A stretch of DNA of 64,000 nucleotides from Schistosoma mansoni. Its lineage: Eukaryota; Platyhelminthes; Trematoda; Strigeidida; Schistosomatidae. Of the stretch, positions 58,561-64,000 are shown piece after piece. Under the pieces are notes generated by a model that had not been told where the DNA came from, did not search any database, and saw nothing but the letters and a program-made list of their open reading frames with translations. Where the stretch lies: NCBI RefSeq assembly GCF_000237925.1, contig NC_031497.1, positions 22,325,249-22,389,248 of the forward strand, given 5' to 3'. Within the stretch, counting starts at the first letter, position 1, and the number at the start of each line of letters is the position of its first letter. The position numbers and the translations under genes were made by a program.

Positions 58561-58929
58561 ACCATTTCAAATAGAATTAAAGGGAACTAAGGATTACATT
58601 TGGAATATCAATCTTAATATAATGAGTGACATTAAGAGATTGTAGTCTAATTTAGTGTTATTCAGTTATTTATGAGTACACTTTCACAGACCAAGAAGCG
58701 CAACCATACATTGTATTATTTACATGTACAAAAATATAAATTGGATTATAAAGTTATTTGCTGTAAATTTTGAACCTAAAACTCATTAAATAGTCTATTT
58801 ATCAAGTCCGAAGTGTATATTTACATATTATACAGCAAAATATAGTCTTCTTACAACAAATCGCTAACATACGTTGCATTATATAAAATATAAAAACTAC
58901 GTAATGGATAATCATTTCGGTCATTTATT
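58561..58929. other. unassigned AT-rich sequence
   Basis: No recognised gene or repeat. Confidence 0.4.
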
Positions 58930-59690
58930 AAATCTTATAAAGATTCCCATTGTGAAAATTAGGCAACTTAACCAACGAATGAGTGAAGATCTACCAGTAT
59001 GGTTTGGGAGGGGCCAGATAAAAACAATACGCAGTTCTATCTTGGCATATCTAGTTGACAGTGGTCATAAGGTAGATAAATCGAAATCATTTCGAGTGAT
59101 CTATCGTATACCTCCATCATTTCCCAACGGAGTTCGTTTCAGTCTCCTTTGTATAGCTGAAGCCATAGGAATTCGTACATTTCACCCCAATTTATGTATA
59201 CAGAAGAAATTTGTAACCTCCGTATCCCTTCCATGGCCGGACATAACTTAACAAATGACATATCTTTTAAATTTTATTTTTAATTTTGTTATCATTAGCA
59301 TTATTTCCACATCCGTTATTTACTTGTAATTTTCCGCCTCTTTCTGTTTGTATTCTTCATTATCTAATTATTTGCATACTTCTTATAATTTAATGATTTT
59401 AATGTTTTGTGATGACTATTTCAAGTTTATTTATCCACGTTTGACCTCCTATTTCCAATGTTTAACGATTGATAAGACTTGTTATTGTAATTTAATATTC
59501 TTACTGCTATCAGTACACCTGTCTTCCCATTATCAACTTGTACTTTTACCTATTATACTCGATGACGTATTCTATTTCATTGTAATTATTGACTCAAATA
59601 GCCTTGATTGTTCTAACATATCCGTATAAATATTCATTTATATTAGAGTACAGACTGATGAAGATCTAATTGAAAACTATTGTTCGCTTA
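58930..59690 (+). pseudogene. Penelope-like element 3' end (GIY-YIG-like C-terminus)
   Basis: A plus-strand frame (about 58930-59251) encodes LNQRMSEDLPVWF, then SSILAYLVDSGHKVD, FRVIYRIPPSFPNG, LLCIAEAIGIR and LCIQKKFVTSVSLPW before a stop. The order Ser/His-rich block, EAI, then L-W end resembles the GIY-YIG endonuclease that closes Penelope-like polyproteins, as I recall from schistosome copies. A T-rich 3' region of about 390 bp follows, with ACTGATGAAG...TTGAAAAC near 59660, like a decayed hammerhead. The reverse transcriptase is absent, so the copy is 5' truncated. The open frame from 58874 starts in unrelated sequence. Confidence 0.55.
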
Positions 59691-60499
59691 CATGTGTTGT
59701 TCAAAACTTATAAAAATATAGATTCAGTTCAATGAATGGTTATTAATAATTTTCTAGTGGTTACTTATCACATTACTTTTCCTAACCGAGTTTATTACTT
59801 ATCCATTAGTTCCATTAATTACTTTTTAAATATAATATCAGAAATCATGTAATATGCATAATACTTTGAATTAGGTACGAAGTAATAAGTAGGGGTGGAT
59901 GCTGGATAAATTTTTCCAAAACGTTGGCAGATGTAATAATAATAACAATAATACGTTTAAGCTATGACAAGGAATATTGATCAGGTTGCGTCACCATATC
60001 ATAAAAATAATTATTAACTAATTAGGCTAGTAGTTGGGCAAGGTAGAAGGAGTGGTTGAACATATTTCTTTTGGATGTATAGCTCCAATTTTTTTTTATC
60101 TGATTAGCTATTGTTTCGACCGTTTGTATTTTGTTAATTAGTGTTTTTAAACAAGTGATTTAATTCAGTACTAATATTCATAATGTATATTATGAAAATG
60201 AATTAGTTATGCTTGTGAACAAAATTCAAATACTTTTATGAAAAGAAACCGATGTCTTTCAAATTCTTTTTTAACATTCATTAAAACAAGCAAGTAAATG
60301 GTGTTTAATTTATCTCTTTTTTAAAGTTTTACTGTCTACGTAAAACATTTTGCCATGAATTAATTTTTAAATTAAAAAATCATAAAATATGTCATTTTTC
60401 TATTGTAAAAAAAATAGACAAAGTAGACTGGGAAAAGTGGAAAATGAGGCTAGTTTAAATGTTTCAAATCATTCTAACCGTAATTTAAACTTTAAATTA
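59691..60499. other. unassigned AT-rich sequence
   Basis: No recognised gene or repeat. Confidence 0.4.
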
Positions 60500-60965
60500 T
60501 TTTCAATATAGGATTGTGGAGATTGAGATAGTGAAGAAGGTTTGTAGCTCAGAAGAAAGATTTTAGTGGAGTTTTGTTCTCTGAGCTGGATGGTATGGTT
60601 GTGGAGCTCTCATAGTTCTTCTAAACGATATCATCAATAAAAACTTCAAGTAGAAGTGAAATATTCAAGTTCCTCCACATATGACTCCCAGCATGTCCTG
60701 TAGATTTCGATCTTGGGGGTCATATGTGGATAAATTCAAACATTTCAATTCTACTCGAAGTTTGTACTGATGATGTCGTTCAAAAGAATGATGAAATCTC
60801 CACGACCAAACTATCCAGCTCACAGAAAAAAACTCCACGAAATTGTGTAGATTGTTTATTGTCAATTGAGAATTGAATCCCATCCTAGGACAAAACAGTC
60901 GTCCATTGCTTTCAGGTTTTCAATGATAGATCAACAATAATCAGTTCATGATCACAATTTAAATT
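60500..60965 (+). mobile_element. Family B SINE remnants flanking a hairpin element
   Basis: A trace of the family B tail (GATTGTGGAGATTGAG, 60510-60530) and a plus-strand family B 3' end (60885-60965, with CTAGGACAAAACAGTCGTCC) flank the inverted repeat at 60567-60841. The hairpin may have inserted into the SINE. Confidence 0.5.
60567..60841. repeat. Large inverted repeat (two arms of about 125 bp)
   Basis: The arm 60567-60692 (GTGGAGTTTTGTTCTCTGAG...) pairs with 60712-60841, about 80% by eye, around a loop of roughly 20 bp. No coding and no second copy in the window. It may be a fold-back element or an unknown inverted SINE. Confidence 0.75.
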
Positions 60966-61770
60966 ATTTGTTTCAACATTAAACGTAAACCTTCATTGAA
61001 AAATCATTCAAAACATTAGTACAAAACTATATCAATTACTATTTGATAGTCTTAAGGTAACCTTCCTATTTTTCTATCCTTCACACTGTATGCTGTTGCC
61101 ATTATTATTGTTTTCTTCGAAAAGTACTTCTGATTATTCAATTCTTTTTTTCTTGTCTTTTGTTTTTCAACCATTAAATCTAATTAATTCTAACAATTTT
61201 AGAACATCTTTCTATTACTTATTCAAAATAAAATTCCAATTTTGTTTTTAGCGAGAAATACATTTCGAGGTTGTTTTGGAATAAATTAGTTACTTTTTGT
61301 TGCTAGTTTTCTTCCAAAAAAAAATTTATTGCCCTTTGTTTGCCTGTTACGATGCCGATTCGGTGTTTATTCTTTCTCTTACTTATCATTTAAGATTGTT
61401 TGATTTTGGTAGCCACTGTTAGCGATGCTAGTATTACAGCAAACATTAATTTAATAATTAGGATAGTAATAATAATAATACTAATAATACTACTACTAAT
61501 AATAATGGTAACTATTGTTACTTTTAATGATAAGAATTATCCATCTTAATTTCTATGTCATTATCAGTTTAAATCACTTGAGAATATACTATGCATATAT
61601 TACTCATCGCTCTTTTTATGAAGTCCGCTTGCACTATTTTTCAGAATGTAGATGAAATGGAAATAAATAAGACAAAACTGATTTTTAATTTAAAGAAAAC
61701 AATAACAGTAACAACTGAAATTAATTAGTTTATCTTGTTTGAACTTTATGATTATGCAAACTCGTAGACA
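60966..61770. other. unassigned AT-rich sequence
   Basis: Only the trinucleotide tract at 61465-61508 stands out. Confidence 0.4.
61465..61508. repeat. (AAT)n/(ACT)n microsatellite
   Basis: An imperfect trinucleotide tract with mixed AAT and ACT units. Confidence 0.9.
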
Positions 61771-61965
61771 GTATGAGTTCACTTAGTATTTTGTTTTGTT
61801 TGAATCCTCCCATTGATGCTTAGGACTGCAACTGGTCAGTCTCTTATTGGCATATGTGCATACTGTGCGTATTGCCTTGATATTGCCTGAAGTCACAAGC
61901 ATTATAAGCAAAGATAAGACGAAACGCACGTCCTGGATTCCACTGCTAGCCACTATCCATCTTTG
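61771..61965 (+). mobile_element. Family A SINE, 5'-inverted and truncated
   Basis: The family tail in reverse (61771-61915) is joined directly to the last part of a plus-strand hammerhead (GACGAAACGCACGTCCTGG) and the element end. The tRNA-like part is missing. A 10-bp duplication with one mismatch (CTCGTAGACA at 61761-61770, CTCATAGACA at 61966-61975) bounds it. Confidence 0.8.
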
Positions 61966-62177
61966 CTCATAGACAAAAGTTATGGAATAAATCTTTTTCA
62001 TTCTTTCTTTTTAAACTACTATAAATAGTTTCATTTATTTAGTATATTGTCAGCATGTCTTTTAATTGTTAGGTTATAAATGAACAAACGAATGAGTTGT
62101 TTGTATATACATAGTTTTGATTGATATGTAAGTCGTCACATATTGAAAATGTATCCTTTAAAATAGTTACACAATTA

Positions 62178-62312
62178 TTATTATTATTTATTTATTTAAA
62201 CACGTAAATATTGGTACAAAGAAGCACCAGATACATATGCGCCGCACAAATCTCATTTGATTTGTGTGAGGGCTGTGATACTGCCCAGGTGTCCAGACTG
62301 AAGCAGGAAAAA
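62178..62312 (-). repeat. LINE/non-autonomous 3' end fragment
   Basis: A minus-strand copy of the last 130 bp of 37085-37610 (GCAGTATCACAGCCCTC to TGTACCAATATTTACGTG) with an AAT-type tail. Strongly 5' truncated. Confidence 0.82.
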
Positions 62313-63412
62313 AGTTACACAATGGTGATATCATCCTTAAAGATACTGATAACTTATTACAGAAATTTACTGTAAAGTTTTCTTCCTATTAGATTCGATC
62401 ATTTATTTCTTTGAAATACTACAGTAGACGAAAGTTAACATGCATGTCAATAAGATGTGTATCATGTTCTAGTTCTTTCCACAGTCGAAACATATTGGTA
62501 GTTAATTTACTCAGAGCACTACATTTTACAATTTTTGATAGTGAAAACCTTTTCTAGAGTATATCAATAACAGTTTACTAGTAAACACTATTATTTTAAT
62601 ATTCCACATATTAATGTAATGCATTAATTAAATATAAGGTTTAGAAGTTTCATTATAGATTTCGGTGGAGTATTACTTTAAATGGTAACTCATAGACTTC
62701 ATTACGTAATAATATTTCGTAAAATTCAATGTTTTACTGAGTTGTCTGTTAGTTTGATAATAAGTATAAAAACGATAGAAGTCATGTGCTCAGCAGTCAG
62801 AACAATTTCTATTAACATGTTGATTAAAGAAGTATAAATAATGTCGAGCAATATTTAATCTTTTTGAGCGATTGTATGTACCGAAGAAAATCAAGTCATC
62901 ACTCCGGGTAAATCAGTGAATTATTTACCACAAAAAATATGGAACATATAAATTTGTTATTTTATTCGTAAATGTGAATTAAATTAAGTAAATAGGAAAA
63001 CTGTGTAAAATAAAACATTTAATTTAGTTATTTAAGAAAAATGTTCCGTATTCTTTGATAAATTGACAACACATCCTTTCGTCTAAATGAAGACACTAGT
63101 ATTTAATCTCGCAATCTGTTTGTAAATTGTTTTATTCAATAGTAGTATGTAATGAATTTTAAGCAGTATATAGTTTTTTTTTGAGTGTTTATGGCCTAAA
63201 AATAGTTGAAGATTAGAATAATTCATTTATTTTTTCTAAAATAACTTCTTGTTGGTTTCTCTATCGGCACCTAACATTTCATATAAAAGAGGCTTTGATT
63301 GTAGAAGCCTCCAGTTAATGTTCTATTTACTTTTAAGTTTAATTAAATAATGAAATTTTTAAATAAATTCGAGCAGAATGACCAAATGAAATGAACTGTA
63401 AAAGTAAAAAAT
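62313..63412. other. unassigned AT-rich sequence
   Basis: No recognised gene or repeat. Confidence 0.4.
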
Positions 63413-63893
63413 ATCCATCTTTGCTTAAAAAGCTTGTGACTTGAGGCAATAACGAGGCAACCCACATAAGATGCACATATGTCAATAAGAGACTGATCAA
63501 TTACAGTCTCACACAACAATGTGAAGATACAAGCAAACAGCAACAAGTGAATTTAAACTTCACCCCATTGCAAAAGCAAGTGGCTATCAGGACTCAGTAG
63601 CTGAATGGATAACGCGATTGCGTTTGAAGTGAAAGGTACTGGGTTCGAGTCCCAGAGTGAACACAACTCTGAGATGCAGGTACATCCGGCTGACGAGTCC
63701 CAAATAAGACGAAACTCGTATCCTGGATTCCACTGCTAGCCACCATCCATATTTGCTTAAAAATCTTGTGAATTAAGACAATATCGAGGCAATCCGCACA
63801 GGGTGCTTATATGACAATAAGAGACTGATCAATTACAGTCCTAAACAACAATGTAAAGATACAAGTAAACAACACCAAGTGAATTTAAATATC
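63413..63893 (+). mobile_element. Family A SINE, tandem tail-SINE-tail copy (332-bp period)
   Basis: A tail (63413-63555), the tRNA-like and hammerhead part (63556-63746: A box TAGCTGAATGGATAAC, B box GGTTCGAGTCCC) and a second tail (63747-63893) lie in the same direction. TCCATCTTTGCTT at 63414 recurs as TCCATATTTGCTT at 63746, a period of 332 bp. This is about one and a half units of a tandem array. Confidence 0.85.
63684..63728 (+). ncRNA. Hammerhead ribozyme, decayed (family A)
   Basis: CUGACGA and GAAA remain. Stem I AUCCGG/CUGGAU has a wobble, stem II GUCC/AGAC a mismatch, stem III is altered and the triplet is AUC. Probably weak or inactive. Confidence 0.7.
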
Positions 63894-64000
63894 ATCAATG
63901 TTTTCTATTGTATATAAATGAATTCAAATTGAAAATAACTTTCAAATTTTGTTTTTTTTTGGTTTTTTATAAAATCGGTGAATTTCACATTAATTGTTTA
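63894..64000. other. unassigned AT-rich sequence
   Basis: Ends with a T-rich stretch. Nothing recognised. Confidence 0.4.

Noticed and set aside
63413-63893. CRISPR-like or satellite array
   Set aside because: Only about one and a half units are present, each with SINE features; there are no spacers and the genome is eukaryotic.

Overview
The window reads as intergenic or intronic DNA from a blood fluke of the genus Schistosoma. The evidence is strong AT richness, SINE-like repeats of the Sm-alpha type carrying hammerhead ribozymes, and LINE remnants of the RTE and CR1/Jockey groups whose coding matches flatworm elements as I remember them. The species cannot be fixed; an African-clade schistosome is my guess. 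A run of 200 Ns at 1390-1589 is an assembly gap. I found no convincing host protein-coding gene. The open frames that make sense belong to retrotransposons.

Layout: (1) 0-13 kb holds short repeats: a hammerhead SINE with a 13-bp target duplication (5072-5406), a lone RTE leader copy (4478-4617), several copies of a second hammerhead SINE family, a divergent MITE copy and a CR1-type 3' end. (2) 13-30 kb holds a solo LTR (13086-13486), more SINEs, a 360-bp MITE with 72-bp inverted ends (23784-24145), a second LTR fossil and long stretches where I recognise nothing. (3) 30-34 kb holds a nearly intact RTE-clade LINE (30421-33619, minus strand), bounded by a 13-bp target duplication and interrupted by one in-frame stop. 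(4) 35-55 kb holds further LINE remnants of three kinds, a non-autonomous relative of one of them, many inverted SINE copies and a 250-bp palindrome. (5) 55-64 kb holds a Penelope-like 3' end with a GIY-YIG-like reading frame (58930-59690), a hairpin element inside a SINE, and a tandem Sm-alpha-like copy with a period of 332 bp.

Two hammerhead-bearing, tRNA-like SINE families dominate the repeats. Family A (Sm-alpha-like, about 330 bp) and family B (about 400 bp) each have pol III A and B boxes followed by a complete hammerhead core (CUGANGA, stem II, GAAA, NUC). Several copies keep all core residues. Many copies are internally inverted, yet the whole composite sits inside one target duplication, so the inversion arose during insertion. 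Some copies show tail-to-head junctions expected of tandem or circular templates. Together with the Penelope-like fragment this fits a retrozyme-like life cycle, which is an inference. The RTE elements are the likeliest source of insertion machinery in this window.
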